A DNA stretch of 64,000 bases from Aphanocapsa lilacina HA4352-LM1 (GTDB lineage: Bacteria; Cyanobacteriota; Cyanobacteriia; Gloeobacterales; Gloeobacteraceae), in NCBI GenBank assembly GCA_019359725.1, contig JAHHGR010000006.1, positions 24,860 through 88,859 of the forward strand, in the 5' to 3' direction. Below, piece by piece: positions 53,103-64,000 of this stretch. The first letter of the stretch is position 1; each line of letters begins with the position of its first letter. The translations under genes and the position numbers were made by a program. A model generated the notes under the pieces. It was not told the DNA's origin and did not search any database. It was given only the letters and a program-made list of their open reading frames with translations.

Positions 53103-53396
53103 CTAGTAGAGTTCGTCTTCTTTGTGGGTTTCGATCGTGCAGTTGGAGGTCGGGTAGGCGACGCAAGTCAGCACATAGCCCGCTGCGATCTGGTCGTCAT
53201 CCAGAAAAGACTGATCGCCCTGGTCGATGGTCCCGCTCGCCAGCTTGCCGGCACAGGTCGAGCAGGCGCCCGCGCGGCAGGAGAAGGGCAGGTCCAGGCC
53301 CTGGCGCTCGGCTGCATCCAGGATGTACTCATCGCTGGGACAGTCGATCTCTTTTTTGCCACTGGGGGTGACCAGGGTTACTTTGTAAGTTGCCAT
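53103..53396 (-). CDS. petF: plant-type [2Fe-2S] ferredoxin
   Basis: The 97-residue protein has the canonical cluster ligands Cys40, Cys45, Cys48 and Cys78 ([11 protein letters not shown] ... LTCVAYP) and ends in the acidic KEDELY tail. It accepts electrons from photosystem I and donates them to FNR, nitrite reductase and others. The AcsF cyclase and the P450s of this window also need ferredoxin. It is convergent with the acsF-ytxH pair. Confidence 0.95.
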   Translation of the reverse strand: MATYKVTLVTPSGKKEIDCPSDEYILDAAERQGLDLPFSCRAGACSTCAGKLASGTIDQGDQSFLDDDQIAAGYVLTCVAYPTSNCTIETHKEDELY

Positions 53397-53550
53397 GTCG
53401 GTTGTTCTCCCGATTGAGGACTAAGAAGCCACAACTCCTCAAGGTACCACAAGCCCGATCGGGATAAGCGGGCGCTCCTAGGTATTTTTTCTCACCTGAT
53501 CCGCAGACAAAATCGTGTCAATCTGAAAGCAGCGCGCCACATTATCCGCC

Positions 53551-54741
53551 ATGCAAACCCTCGACCCGGTCACTCCCGCCCTGTTGCCCTCCCGCCGCGT
53601 CACCCGGCCGGTGCAGGTGGGGGCCGTCACCATCGGCGGCAACGCCCCGGTGGTCGTCCAATCGATGATCAACGAGGACACCCTCGACACCCCGGGGGCG
53701 GTGGCGGCCATCCGCGCCCTGCACAAAGCCGGCTGCGAGCTGGTGCGGGTGACGGTACCGAGCCTGGCCCACGCCCGCGCCCTCGAGCGCATCCGCAAGA
53801 CCCTCGAAGACACCTACCAGCCAGTCCCCCTGGTCGCCGACGTCCACCACGACGGCGGTCCCATCGCCCTGGAGGTGGCCCGCCACGTCGACAAAGTGCG
53901 CATCAATCCGGGATTGTTCGTCTTTCGACGGGCGCGGTTGGGCGACTACACCGCCGAGGACATCGAGCGCGCCCGCGCCCAGATCCGCGAGGAACTGAAG
54001 CCCCTGGTGGATGTCTTGGGCACCCAGGATAAGGCGATGCGCATCGGTGTCAACCACGGCTCGCTCTCCGAGCGGATGCTCTATATCCACGGCGATACCC
54101 CCGAGGGTATGGTCCAATCGGCCGTCGAATTTATCGAGATTTGCGAGCAGCTGGGCTATTACAATCTGGTGATTTCTCTCAAAGCCTCGCGCGTACCGGT
54201 GATGATCGCGGTCTACCGCCTGGCGGCCAAGCTGCTCGATGCCCGGGGGATGCCCTATCCTTTTCACCTCGGGGTCACCGAGGCGGGCGACGGCGAGTAC
54301 GGCCGCATCAAGTCGACCGCCGGGATCGCGACGCTGTTGGCCGACGGCATCGGCGATACGATTCGCGTTTCGCTCACCGAAGATCCGCTCAAAGAAATTC
54401 CGGTCTGCTACGGTATCCTGCAGGCCCTGGGCCTCAGGCGGACGATGGTCGAGTACGTCGCCTGCCCCAGTTGCGGGCGGACGCTGTTCAACCTCGAAAC
54501 CGTCCTGCACCGGGTGCGCGAGGCGACCTGCCACCTCACCGGCCTCAACATCGCCGTAATGGGCTGCATCGTCAACGGCCCCGGTGAGATGGCCGATGCG
54601 GATTATGGTTACGTGGGCAAGACCCCCGGTACGATCTCGCTGTATCGGGGCCGCGAGGAGATCAAAAAGGTGCCTGAAGATCGCGGCGTCGAGGAACTGG
54701 TCGATTTAATCAAGTCCGACGGCCGCTGGGTCGATCCGTAA
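53551..54741 (+). CDS. ispG: (E)-4-hydroxy-3-methylbut-2-enyl-diphosphate synthase
   Basis: The 396-residue enzyme converts MEcPP to HMBPP in the MEP isoprenoid pathway using ferredoxin electrons. The [4Fe-4S] cysteines Cys305, Cys308 and Cys339 are present ([10 protein letters not shown] and [11 protein letters not shown]). [12 protein letters not shown] and [13 protein letters not shown] are also typical. Length is that of cyanobacterial forms. Confidence 0.95.
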   Translation: MQTLDPVTPALLPSRRVTRPVQVGAVTIGGNAPVVVQSMINEDTLDTPGAVAAIRALHKAGCELVRVTVPSLAHARALERIRKTLEDTYQPVPLVADVHHDGGPIALEVARHVDKVRINPGLFVFRRARLGDYTAEDIERARAQIREELKPLVDVLGTQDKAMRIGVNHGSLSERMLYIHGDTPEGMVQSAVEFIEICEQLGYYNLVISLKASRVPVMIAVYRLAAKLLDARGMPYPFHLGVTEAGDGEYGRIKSTAGIATLLADGIGDTIRVSLTEDPLKEIPVCYGILQALGLRRTMVEYVACPSCGRTLFNLETVLHRVREATCHLTGLNIAVMGCIVNGPGEMADADYGYVGKTPGTISLYRGREEIKKVPEDRGVEELVDLIKSDGRWVDP

Positions 54742-54751
54742 CCGGGGGGCC

Positions 54752-55312
54752 TTACAAGCGATCTTCAAGCAGGCGGCGCAGTTTTTGCTGTCCGAAGCGC
54801 GCCCAGCTTTTGACCGTACCCAGGGGAGCGCCGGTTTTCGCGGCGATCTGCACCTGGCTGAGGCCGCCGAAGTAAGCCAGTTCGAGCACGAGACGCCAGC
54901 GAAGGGGCAGCTTGTCCATCGCCTCAAGGAGTTGCTCGGAGCGCTCCTGCAAGGAGAGCCCCTCCAGCAAACACGGCCGGCTCTCGGCTGCGAGGCTTTT
55001 GCTGTGGCGCTCCTGGCCGCGGCGGCGGCTCACCTGCGAGCGCAACAGATCGATAGCCCGCGAGCGGGTCAGGGTGCGCAAAAAACAAACCAGCGAACCG
55101 CGGGCGGGGTCGTAGGTGTAGCGTTGCAGCAGCCCGACGAAAATATCCTGGGTCAAATCTTCTGCTTCTTGAAAGTCATCCAGTAAGTGAAAGGCGGTGC
55201 GAAAAACAAGATCCCGGTATTGCAAATAAAGTTCAGCCGCAACTTTGCACTGGCAAGTGCAAAGAGGGCGCGACGGAGCGGCGGCTGGCTCGGGGATGGA
55301 AGGACAATACAT
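54752..55312 (-). CDS. ECF-type sigma factor
   Basis: The 186-residue protein has region 2 (DLVFRTAFHLLDDFQEAEDLTQDIFVGLLQRY, then FLRTLTRSRAIDLLRS) and region 4 (LPLRWRLVLELAYFGGLSQVQIAAKTGAPLGTVKSWARFGQQKLR). Both are typical of group 4 sigma factors with a cyanobacterial SigG-like N-terminal region. An N-terminal Cys cluster (Cys18, 20, 22 in LCTCQC) could sense redox or metals. ATG 55312 has the excellent site GGAGGAGG; the frame runs open to 55363. No anti-sigma gene is adjacent, but the kinase diverges upstream. Confidence 0.88.
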   Translation of the reverse strand: MYCPSIPEPAAAPSRPLCTCQCKVAAELYLQYRDLVFRTAFHLLDDFQEAEDLTQDIFVGLLQRYTYDPARGSLVCFLRTLTRSRAIDLLRSQVSRRRGQERHSKSLAAESRPCLLEGLSLQERSEQLLEAMDKLPLRWRLVLELAYFGGLSQVQIAAKTGAPLGTVKSWARFGQQKLRRLLEDRL

Positions 55313-55325
55313 TTCAAACCTCCTC

Positions 55326-55347
55326 CAGGTGCCTGAGGCAGCACCTG
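55326..55347 (-). promoter_or_regulatory. hairpin abutting the sigma-factor ribosome site
   Basis: CAGGTGC-N8-GCACCTG is a 7-bp stem that ends exactly where the GGAGGAGG ribosome site of the sigma gene begins on the minus-strand transcript. Such a hairpin may tune translation. Confidence 0.4.
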
Positions 55348-55479
55348 TTTCAGCTACAAGCATGCGCCGCGGGTCTGATCATTTCTGAAGCGTTTCTAGA
55401 GCAAAAGCGAAAAATGACCTGAAATGAAACTTGTCTTCAATTCAGCCGGGTTCAAGCCATAATTCAGGAAAGATTCAGC

Positions 55480-56727
55480 TTGCACCGGACGATGGAGATG
55501 TCCTTGGCGAACACGAAGACCTGGCACAATGCCGAGCGCCTGCTGGAGATCCTGCACGCTCTGAGCTACCGCACGGGGAACTTGGGCGATTATCTACAGA
55601 CGATCGCAAGCGGGGTCAGCGAACTGGTCGGTGTCGATTGGTCGGTGGTCACCTTCTGCGAGGACGATGTCGAGCAGGTGGTGGCCAGCAGCCTGGATGC
55701 CGGCGCGGTCGGCCAGAGCTATGCACTGCACGGGCTTTTGACCGGCTACGTCGTGGCAAATGGCCACTCGCTGGTGGTGAACGATATCGAACAGCATCCG
55801 GAGTACGGCTGCGGCCCACCCGGCTACCGCTCCTATCTGGGCATTCCCCTGCGCACGCCCCAGGGGCAGGTCATTGGCACCATCTGCTCTTTTCATCGTC
55901 AGCCGCGCCGCTTCGAGGACGGGGAGATCCGGATTGTGGAGATGTTTGCCGAGCGGGCGGCCATCGCCCTCGACAACTACCACCTCTACGAGCGCGAACG
56001 CCGCTTTCATAGCCGCCTGGCAGCGGAAGTGCGCCAGCGCACCGAACAACTGCGGGCCGCCCAGGCACAACTGGTGGAGCGCGAACGCCTCGCGGCCATC
56101 GGCGAATTTGCCGCCTCGATCGCCCACGAGATTCGCAATCCCCTCACCACAGTTGCCGGGGTGCTGCGGCGATTGCAGACCCTGGCCCTGAGCGCGGCCT
56201 ACCGGGAGTACCTGGACTTGGCGTCGGGCGAAGTCGGACGGCTGGAGCGGCTGCTCCAGGAAATTCTCATGTACGCGCGGCCCCAGGTCCTCCAGCTGGA
56301 GGCGGTCGATTTGACCGCCCTGGTGCAGGAGGTCGCCGAGGAGTTGCGCCTGCAGGGACAACCCGTCCAGTGCACCGGCACGGGTGCGCCGGCACGGGCC
56401 ATGGGCGACCGCGACAAGCTCAAGCAGGCGCTGGTCAACCTCGGCCGCAACGCCTGCGAAGCGTCACCTCCCGGCGAGCCGGTCCGCCTGGCGCTCGATT
56501 GGAGCGAGCCGGGTTGTGTGCGGGTATCTGTGCACAACGGTGGCGAATCGATTCCTCCGGAGATCCTGCCGCGCCTCGGGGAACCTTTTTTTTCCACCCG
56601 GGCCTCGGGGACCGGGTTGGGCCTCGCGATCGTCCGGCGCATCGTCGAAGCGCACCGGGGCGAATTGACCTTCCATTCGACGGCGGCGCAAGGAACGAGG
56701 GCGCAAGTGCGCCTAACTACCTGTTGA
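55480..56727 (+). CDS. GAF-domain sensor histidine kinase
   Basis: The 415-residue soluble kinase has an N-terminal GAF domain (about 35-165), a helical linker (RRFHSRLAAEVRQRTEQLRAAQAQLVERERL), the HisKA H-box with His216 in SIAHEIRNPLTT, and the HATPase boxes NLGRNACEA, RLGEPFFSTRASGTGLGLAIV and GTRAQVRL. It senses a cytosolic ligand or light-related cue. The TTG at 55480 follows AGGAAAG; ATGs at 55492 and 55498 are alternatives. It converges with an OmpR-type regulator gene 55 bp away, its likely partner. Confidence 0.88.
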   Translation: MHRTMEMSLANTKTWHNAERLLEILHALSYRTGNLGDYLQTIASGVSELVGVDWSVVTFCEDDVEQVVASSLDAGAVGQSYALHGLLTGYVVANGHSLVVNDIEQHPEYGCGPPGYRSYLGIPLRTPQGQVIGTICSFHRQPRRFEDGEIRIVEMFAERAAIALDNYHLYERERRFHSRLAAEVRQRTEQLRAAQAQLVERERLAAIGEFAASIAHEIRNPLTTVAGVLRRLQTLALSAAYREYLDLASGEVGRLERLLQEILMYARPQVLQLEAVDLTALVQEVAEELRLQGQPVQCTGTGAPARAMGDRDKLKQALVNLGRNACEASPPGEPVRLALDWSEPGCVRVSVHNGGESIPPEILPRLGEPFFSTRASGTGLGLAIVRRIVEAHRGELTFHSTAAQGTRAQVRLTTC

Positions 56728-56782
56728 ACAGGGCGCTCATCCGATTGCGGCCGCCGTGCGTATCCCATCTGTCCACGCCACC

Positions 56783-57460
56783 TCAGCCACTTTTGAGGAT
56801 ATAGCCGACGCCGCGCAGCGTGTGCAGCAGGCGCTTTTCGCCCGCTTTTTCGAGCTTGAGGCGCAAGTTGCGCACGTAGACCTCGACGATGTTGGAATCC
56901 CCCATAAAGTCGTAGCCCCAAACCCGCTCCAGGATGTTGCCCTTAGTGACCACCTGCCGGGGATGCTCCAGCAGGTAGGCCAACAGGTCGAACTCTTTGG
57001 GGGTAAGGTCGATGGCGCGCTCGCCCCGGTGCACTTCGCGCGTCAGGCGGCTCAGGCGAATGTCTTCAAAGGCGAGCGCACCGGCCTCGGGCTCCTGGAC
57101 GGCGCGCAGGCGGGCGCGGATGCGGGCGAGCAGCTCCTCGATGCTGAAGGGCTTGCTCAGATAATCGTCGGCCCCCGAGTCCAGACCCATCACCCGGTCG
57201 CCCACTGCGTCCCGGCCGGTGAGAAAGATCACCGGCACCCGGTTGCCGGTGCTGCGCAGTCGCCGGCAGACCTCCAGGCCTGAAATGCCCGGCATCTCCC
57301 AGTCGAGCAAGATCAAGTCGGGGGTCGATTCGCGCGCCGCCGTCAGCCCGGCGATGCCGTCGCCCGCGACACTGACGCGGTAGCCTTCGCTCGCCAGTTC
57401 CAATTCCACAAAGCGCGCCAGCTTCTGTTCGTCTTCGACCAACAGGATATGGGCGGACAT
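56783..57460 (-). CDS. OmpR-family response regulator
   Basis: The 225-residue regulator has a receiver domain with Asp53 as phospho-acceptor (LILLDWEMPGISGLEV), the acidic pair in LVEDEQ and Lys in SKPF. A winged-helix DNA-binding domain (LTPKEFDLLAYLLEHPRQVVTKGNILERVWGYDF) ends the protein. ATG 57460 starts the receiver naturally. It is convergent with the kinase. Confidence 0.92.
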   Translation of the reverse strand: MSAHILLVEDEQKLARFVELELASEGYRVSVAGDGIAGLTAARESTPDLILLDWEMPGISGLEVCRRLRSTGNRVPVIFLTGRDAVGDRVMGLDSGADDYLSKPFSIEELLARIRARLRAVQEPEAGALAFEDIRLSRLTREVHRGERAIDLTPKEFDLLAYLLEHPRQVVTKGNILERVWGYDFMGDSNIVEVYVRNLRLKLEKAGEKRLLHTLRGVGYILKSG

Positions 57461-57734
57461 GGAGTGCAGATCCCCAGCACAATCGATCGCCCTTATCCTA
57501 CTCCTCCCGTGCCGGACAGGTCCGGCCGGTAGAGATTCCCACACACGCGGAGGCAGCCCATGGCCGTCGCCCGGCGCCGGTTTTTGTCTTTGCTGTTACT
57601 TTTGACGCTCTGGTGCGGCTTCGGGTGGCAGTCCACCGCGGTATTGTCCCAGGTGTTGCCGAGCGCTGTTCATCCGGCGGCACTCCCCGACCGTATCCGA
57701 ATCGAAACCCTCCGCCCTGGCGGCAAAGAAGCAG

Positions 57735-60446
<2,712 letters not shown>

Positions 60447-61095
60447 GGATCTGGCAGCCCCGACGCGCGGCGGTGCTGGGGGCGGGCACGATGGGACTGC
60501 TGGCTACCCTCGCGCTGCGCCTCAGGGGCCTCGAAGTCTGTACTTTCGCGCGCACCCGCCCGCCCTACCTGAACTCCGAACTGATCGAAGCTATCGGCGG
60601 CGGCTACCACAGCAGCCAGGACGTGAGTTTGATGGACGCCTCGCGCGATCACGGTCCTTTCGATCTCATCTTCGAGGCCACCGGCTACGCCCCCCTGGTC
60701 TTCGAGGCGATGGGACTATTGGGCAAAAACGGGGTGCTGGTGCTCTCCAGCGTCACCGGCGGCGGGCGCAGCATCGAAATTCCTGCCGACAAGATCAACC
60801 TGGGCTTTGTGCTGGGCAACAAGGTCGTGGTGGGCACCGTCAACGCCAACCGCGAGTACTTCGAGATGGGCGTCAAAGATTTTTCCCAGGCCGAGCTGCA
60901 GTGGCCCGGCTGGCTTGCGAAGCTGCTCACCCACCCGGTCCGGGGGCTGGAAAATTATGCCGAACTGCTCAGCACCCTCACCGAAACCAAAGGCGCCATC
61001 AAAGTCTTCTGCGAAGTAGCGCCCGTACCGTAGCGCGGGGCAATCCAAGCGCGGCGCTTTTGCGTAATCCGGTTGGCATGCAGGAGAAGCTCGCT

Positions 61096-61671
61096 ATGAA
61101 AAACGTACCAACCAGCCGCCGCGCCCTGCTGGGGTTCTTGGGAGCCGGAGCCGCCGCCGCGGGTATCCGGCTGTGGGGTGATTCGACCCCTGTTCGGGCG
61201 ATGGAGACCGGCTCCGCTCCGCCCTTACCCCTGCGCGGGCCACTGCCCGAATTTGCAGGTATCACCCGGTGGTTGAACACGCCCAAACCGCTCACAGTCG
61301 CGGATCTAAAAGGTAATGTCGTTCTGGTGCACATCTGGACTTTTGCCTGCATCAACTGCCAGCGCACCTTGCCCTACGTCGTGCGCTGGCACGAAACCTA
61401 TGCTGCGCGGGGGCTGCGGGTTGTGGGCATTCACACACCCGAATTTGCCTACGAGCGCGATATCGAGAACATCCGGCGGGCGATGGAGCAGCACCGCATC
61501 ACCTATCCGAACGCCGTAGACAACCGCTTTGCCACCTGGAAAGCTTACAACAACGAGTACTGGCCGCACCTGTTCCTGGCCGATCGCCAGGGCCGCTTGC
61601 GCTACGACCACATCGGCGAGGGAGCCTACGAGGCTACCGAGCAGGCGATCCGCACGCTGCTTGACGCCTAG
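61096..61671 (+). CDS. Tat-exported thioredoxin-like protein
   Basis: The 191-residue protein has a twin-arginine signal (SRRALLGFLGAGAAAAG, Arg8-Arg9). The redoxin domain carries Cys85 and Cys88 in TFACINCQRTLPYV. The CINC motif and the following HETYAARGLRVVGIHTPEF resemble the DipZ C-terminal domain and TlpA-like proteins. It would carry reducing power in the periplasm from the CcdA-like gene 74 bp downstream. AGGAGAAG precedes ATG 61096. Confidence 0.88.
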   Translation: MKNVPTSRRALLGFLGAGAAAAGIRLWGDSTPVRAMETGSAPPLPLRGPLPEFAGITRWLNTPKPLTVADLKGNVVLVHIWTFACINCQRTLPYVVRWHETYAARGLRVVGIHTPEFAYERDIENIRRAMEQHRITYPNAVDNRFATWKAYNNEYWPHLFLADRQGRLRYDHIGEGAYEATEQAIRTLLDA

Positions 61672-61675
61672 GAGG

Positions 61676-61704
61676 GTCGGCCCCCCCTTTTGCAGGGGGC
61701 CGGT
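61676..61704 (+). other. strong GC hairpin between the redoxin and ccdA-like genes
   Basis: CGGCCCCC (61678-61685) pairs with GGGGGCCG (61695-61702) around a CCTTTTGCA loop, with no T-run after it. It may attenuate, process or stabilise the two-gene mRNA. Confidence 0.4.
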
Positions 61705-61745
61705 CCACCGACTTTCCTTACCTTCGTTCTCAGGAGCCGACGATC

Positions 61746-62429
61746 ATGGGTGCTGTACCGTTGGGTCTGGCGTTTGCCGGTGGCTTTCTGACCGTGCTCT
61801 CGCCGTGTATTCTGCCGGTGTTGCCGATTCTGGTGGGCCGCTCGCTGCGCTCGCACCGCTTCGGGCCGGTGGCGCTGGTGATTGGGCTGGTGGGCGGTTT
61901 TGCCCTGGCGGGCAGTCTTTTGGGCGTCACCGCCGAGTGGTTCGCGGGGCTGGCAAGTTTCCTGCGCACCGCCGCCATCGCGCTGTTGCTCGTGCTGGGA
62001 CTTGCGGCCCTCTTGCCGGGGTGGAGCCACCGGCTGTGGGCGCGCCTGGGGAGACTTCAGCCCCTGGAACCCAAGCGGGACGGCTTGTGGGGGGAATTGC
62101 TGATAGGCAGCCAGCTTGGCTTGATCTGGACTCCCTGCGCCGGGCCGGTGCTCGGTTCGATCTTGACCCTGGCGGCGGTCGGGGGACAACCGGCGGGGGC
62201 TTTCGGTCTGCTGCTAGTTTACGGCTTGGGAGCGGCGGTACCGATGCTGGTCTTCACCTACGGCGGCCGTTACCTGAGCGCGCAGCTATTGGGGCTGCGC
62301 GCCCAAGGCGAGCTATTGCAGCGGATCGGGGGAGCTGCGGTGGCCGCGACGGCCCTGGCGATTCTGTTGGGCTGGGATGTGACTGTGCAACTGTGGCTTG
62401 CTCCCCTGCTGCCGACACCGATACTGTAA
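61746..62429 (+). CDS. CcdA/DsbD-like transmembrane electron carrier
   Basis: The 227-residue protein has six hydrophobic segments and the two membrane cysteines of the family in LSPCILPVLPILVG and TPCAGPVLGSIL. It passes electrons from cytoplasmic thioredoxin across the membrane. With the Tat-exported redoxin just upstream it makes a split DipZ-like system, for cytochrome c maturation or periplasmic disulphide reduction. Confidence 0.9.
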   Translation: MGAVPLGLAFAGGFLTVLSPCILPVLPILVGRSLRSHRFGPVALVIGLVGGFALAGSLLGVTAEWFAGLASFLRTAAIALLLVLGLAALLPGWSHRLWARLGRLQPLEPKRDGLWGELLIGSQLGLIWTPCAGPVLGSILTLAAVGGQPAGAFGLLLVYGLGAAVPMLVFTYGGRYLSAQLLGLRAQGELLQRIGGAAVAATALAILLGWDVTVQLWLAPLLPTPIL

Positions 62430-62456
62430 TGCGTTTGTTGCAATCTTTGACGAACA

Positions 62457-62486
62457 GTCAGCTGCGTAAATCGGGACGCAGCTGAC
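62457..62486 (+). terminator. 10-bp stem hairpin after the ccdA-like gene
   Basis: GTCAGCTGCG (62457-62466) pairs perfectly with CGCAGCTGAC (62477-62486) around a 10-base loop, 28 bp after the stop. Only a weak T-run follows (ATTTCT). Confidence 0.5.
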
Positions 62487-62605
62487 CATTTCTCTGGGTA
62501 CCCTCTGCTCTGACCCATGCTATTCATCGACACAACGCTATAGTAGCCATCGCCAAAATAGGCGATCGATCGGGGTAGGGATGTACGTTTCACTGTATAT
62601 TCGAG

Positions 62606-62617
62606 AAACATATGTTT
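62606..62617. promoter_or_regulatory. AAACATATGTTT palindrome upstream of the CzcA-like gene
   Basis: A perfect 12-bp AT-rich palindrome lies about 110 bp upstream of the pump start at 62727 within an AT-rich promoter-like stretch. It could be a metal-regulator (ArsR/CopY-type) operator. Confidence 0.35.
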
Positions 62618-62726
62618 GTAAAATTACATCAGACGTATCGTAGGAGCCGGTTTCTCTGTGGGTATGGACGCTGAACCGGTTCAAACCTTGCCGCCGCCTG
62701 AAGCTACTGCACAAGAGGAAGACGCG

Positions 62727-64000
62727 ATGACGACAGCCTACCAGCCCAAAACCGCTGGATCTCCACAGGCCCAGCCTAGAGGTTTTCTGGCTCAGTGGAT
62801 CTATTGGGCGCTCAAGCAGCGGCTGTTGGCACTGCTGGTACTGCTGGTGATCGTCGGTGTCGGGATCAACTCGGTAATGCGGTTGCCCCTGGACGGCCTG
62901 CCGGATATTTCCAACGTCCAGGTGCAGGTGATTACCGAAGCACCCGCCCTGGGTCCCCAGGAGATTGAGCAGCTGATTACCTTTCCGGTGGAGATTGCCC
63001 TGACCGGCATGCCCCGTCTCACCCAGATGCGCTCGATCTCCAAGTACGGCCTCTCGCAGATCACGGTCGTCTTCGAGGACGGCACTGATATTTACTTTGC
63101 CCGCCAACTGGTGAACGAACGGCTCAAAGATGCCGAGGGCCTCTTGCCCGCCGGGTCCGAAAGGCCCGTCCTCGGTCCGGTGAGCACCGGCCTTGGGGAA
63201 ATCTATGTCTTCGAACTCAAGGGCGACGGCCGTTACACGCCCATGGAGTTGCGCACGATCATGAACTGGACGGTGATCCCCCGCCTCAAATCGGTCCGGG
63301 GCGTCGCCGAGATTAACCCGATGGGCGGTTTTGTCAAGCAGTACCAGGTCAAACTCGACCCGGAGCGGATGCTGGGCTATGGCATCACGCCCCAGATGAT
63401 CTTTTCGGCGCTTGAGACCAACAACGCCAACTCCGGCGGCGGCTACTCGACGGACGGCAGCGGCGAGCAGACGATTATTCGCGGCGAGGGCCTGGTGACC
63501 AGCACCAGCGATATCAGCAACGTGATCGTCGATCGCAGCCACGGCACGCCGGTCTACCTGCGCGATGTGGCGGAAGTGGTCATTGGCAATCAACTGCGTC
63601 AGGGCGTGGTGACGCGCAACGGCTCCGACGGCACGGTGGTGGCCACGGTGCTGATGCGCGCCGGCCAGAACGCCAACGGCGTGATCAAAGACGTCAAAGC
63701 GCGCGTCGCCGAACTGCAAAAGGAGTTGCCCGAAGGGGTCGAAATCGTTCCCCACTACGACCGCACCCAGCTCATTACCGCCGCCATCAAGACTGTCGCC
63801 ATCAACTTGATTGAAGGCGCCCTACTGGTGACGGCCATTTTGCTCATCATGCTGGGCAACATCCCAGGATCGCTCATCACCGCCTTGATCATTCCGCTGT
63901 CGATGCTGCTGGCCATCACCGGCATGGTGATCGGCGGCGTGAGCGGCAACCTGATGAGCCTGGGGGCCATCGACTTCGGTCTGCTCGTCGACGGTGCGGT
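62727..64000 (+). CDS. CzcA-type RND metal-efflux pump, 5' part
   Basis: The open frame continues past the window end. After a 20-residue cytosolic start it has the first RND membrane helix (LLALLVLLVIVGVGINSV), the periplasmic porter region (LDGLPDISNVQVQVITEAPALGPQEIEQLITFPVE, typical of heavy-metal CzcA/CusA), a second set of helices from about residue 345, and the proton-relay region beginning AIDFGLLVDGAV at the edge. It should export divalent or monovalent metals across both membranes with an adaptor and outer-membrane channel not seen here. ATG 62727 follows GAGGAAG; 62664 and GTG 62658 are alternatives. Confidence 0.9.
   Translation, partial: MTTAYQPKTAGSPQAQPRGFLAQWIYWALKQRLLALLVLLVIVGVGINSVMRLPLDGLPDISNVQVQVITEAPALGPQEIEQLITFPVEIALTGMPRLTQMRSISKYGLSQITVVFEDGTDIYFARQLVNERLKDAEGLLPAGSERPVLGPVSTGLGEIYVFELKGDGRYTPMELRTIMNWTVIPRLKSVRGVAEINPMGGFVKQYQVKLDPERMLGYGITPQMIFSALETNNANSGGGYSTDGSGEQTIIRGEGLVTSTSDISNVIVDRSHGTPVYLRDVAEVVIGNQLRQGVVTRNGSDGTVVATVLMRAGQNANGVIKDVKARVAELQKELPEGVEIVPHYDRTQLITAAIKTVAINLIEGALLVTAILLIMLGNIPGSLITALIIPLSMLLAITGMVIGGVSGNLMSLGAIDFGLLVDGA

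Larger units (their letters stand above)
62430..62726. other. spacer before the RND pump
   Basis: Just under 300 bp, AT-richer in its second half, with a terminator-like hairpin, a perfect palindrome and a 20-codon frame (62581-62643) without a ribosome site. No gene is called. Confidence 0.5.

Noticed and set aside
61746..62429. Full-length DsbD
   Set aside because: Only the central membrane domain is present; no periplasmic alpha or gamma domain is fused.
62581..62643. 20-codon frame as a leader peptide of the pump
   Set aside because: No ribosome site and no regulatory codon pattern.

Overview
The window reads as a high-GC cyanobacterial chromosome, most likely Gloeobacter or a close thylakoid-less relative. 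This is inferred from gene content, not from a database match. Photosynthesis genes are present: psbO, psbI, acsF, a plant-type ferredoxin gene and an apocarotenoid-cleaving oxygenase. PsbO is very divergent and carries a lipoprotein signal. The cyanobacterial repeat GCGATCGC is rare (one copy noticed near 1228). No rRNA, tRNA, CRISPR array, prophage or insertion sequence was recognised. Gene density is high, and many short spacers contain perfect palindromes or hairpins.

Layout. 1-10.2 kb: start of a PgpH-like membrane HD phosphodiesterase, fabH, psbO, truB, a carotenoid oxygenase, a secreted protein with a ruined metzincin site, and a two-gene M16 peptidase operon. 10.3-16.7 kb: a TPR/membrane protein, a 620-bp gene-poor gap, a HAD phosphatase, the overlapping grxC-gshB pair, a small conserved protein and a TonB-dependent receptor. 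16.9-22.6 kb: a minus-strand operon tldD-P450-P450-tldE in which the two halves of the TldD/TldE peptidase flank two recombining CYP110-like P450 genes. 22.7-26.5 kb: a histidine ammonia-lyase, an NmrA-like reductase and an unfamiliar protein made of about eleven LPxxRPI/V repeats. 26.8-34.1 kb: glcD-glcE-glcF (glycolate dehydrogenase), a phosphoketolase-like ThDP enzyme and a YdjM-like membrane protein. 34.1-39.2 kb: an AT-richer spacer with a perfect NtcA-type palindrome and a possible 38-residue membrane peptide, then an orphan NarL/LuxR regulator whose phospho-acceptor Asp is Glu, then cobN.

39.2-47.3 kb: mutS2, a TetR regulator, an NDUFA9-like reductase, psbI, a VOC protein, an LptD-like outer-membrane protein, a hypothetical protein and a ROK glucokinase. 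47.5-50.9 kb: three tandem paralogues of a secreted five-repeat FG-GAP/VCBS protein. 50.9-57.5 kb: a GNAT acetyltransferase coupled to a 49-residue membrane protein, acsF, a YtxH-domain protein, petF, ispG, an ECF sigma factor and a convergent GAF histidine kinase / OmpR regulator pair. 57.5-61.0 kb: a large MGH1/GH63-type glucosidase whose two ends run into a short secreted ORF and into a glucose dehydrogenase lacking its N-terminal half, as expected of recombination junctions. 61.1-64 kb: a Tat-exported thioredoxin-like protein with a minimal CcdA partner, then the start of a CzcA-type metal-efflux pump.

Themes: glycolate oxidation joined to central carbon metabolism (glcDEF plus the phosphoketolase-like enzyme), tetrapyrrole and isoprenoid supply (acsF, cobN, ispG), envelope functions (TonB receptor, LptD-like protein, M16 pair, CcdA/redoxin, RND pump) and secreted repeat proteins. 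The best candidates for undescribed biology are the LPxxRPI repeat protein with its operator, the tldD-P450-P450-tldE operon, the NtcA-box/small-peptide locus and the de-catalysed metzincin.
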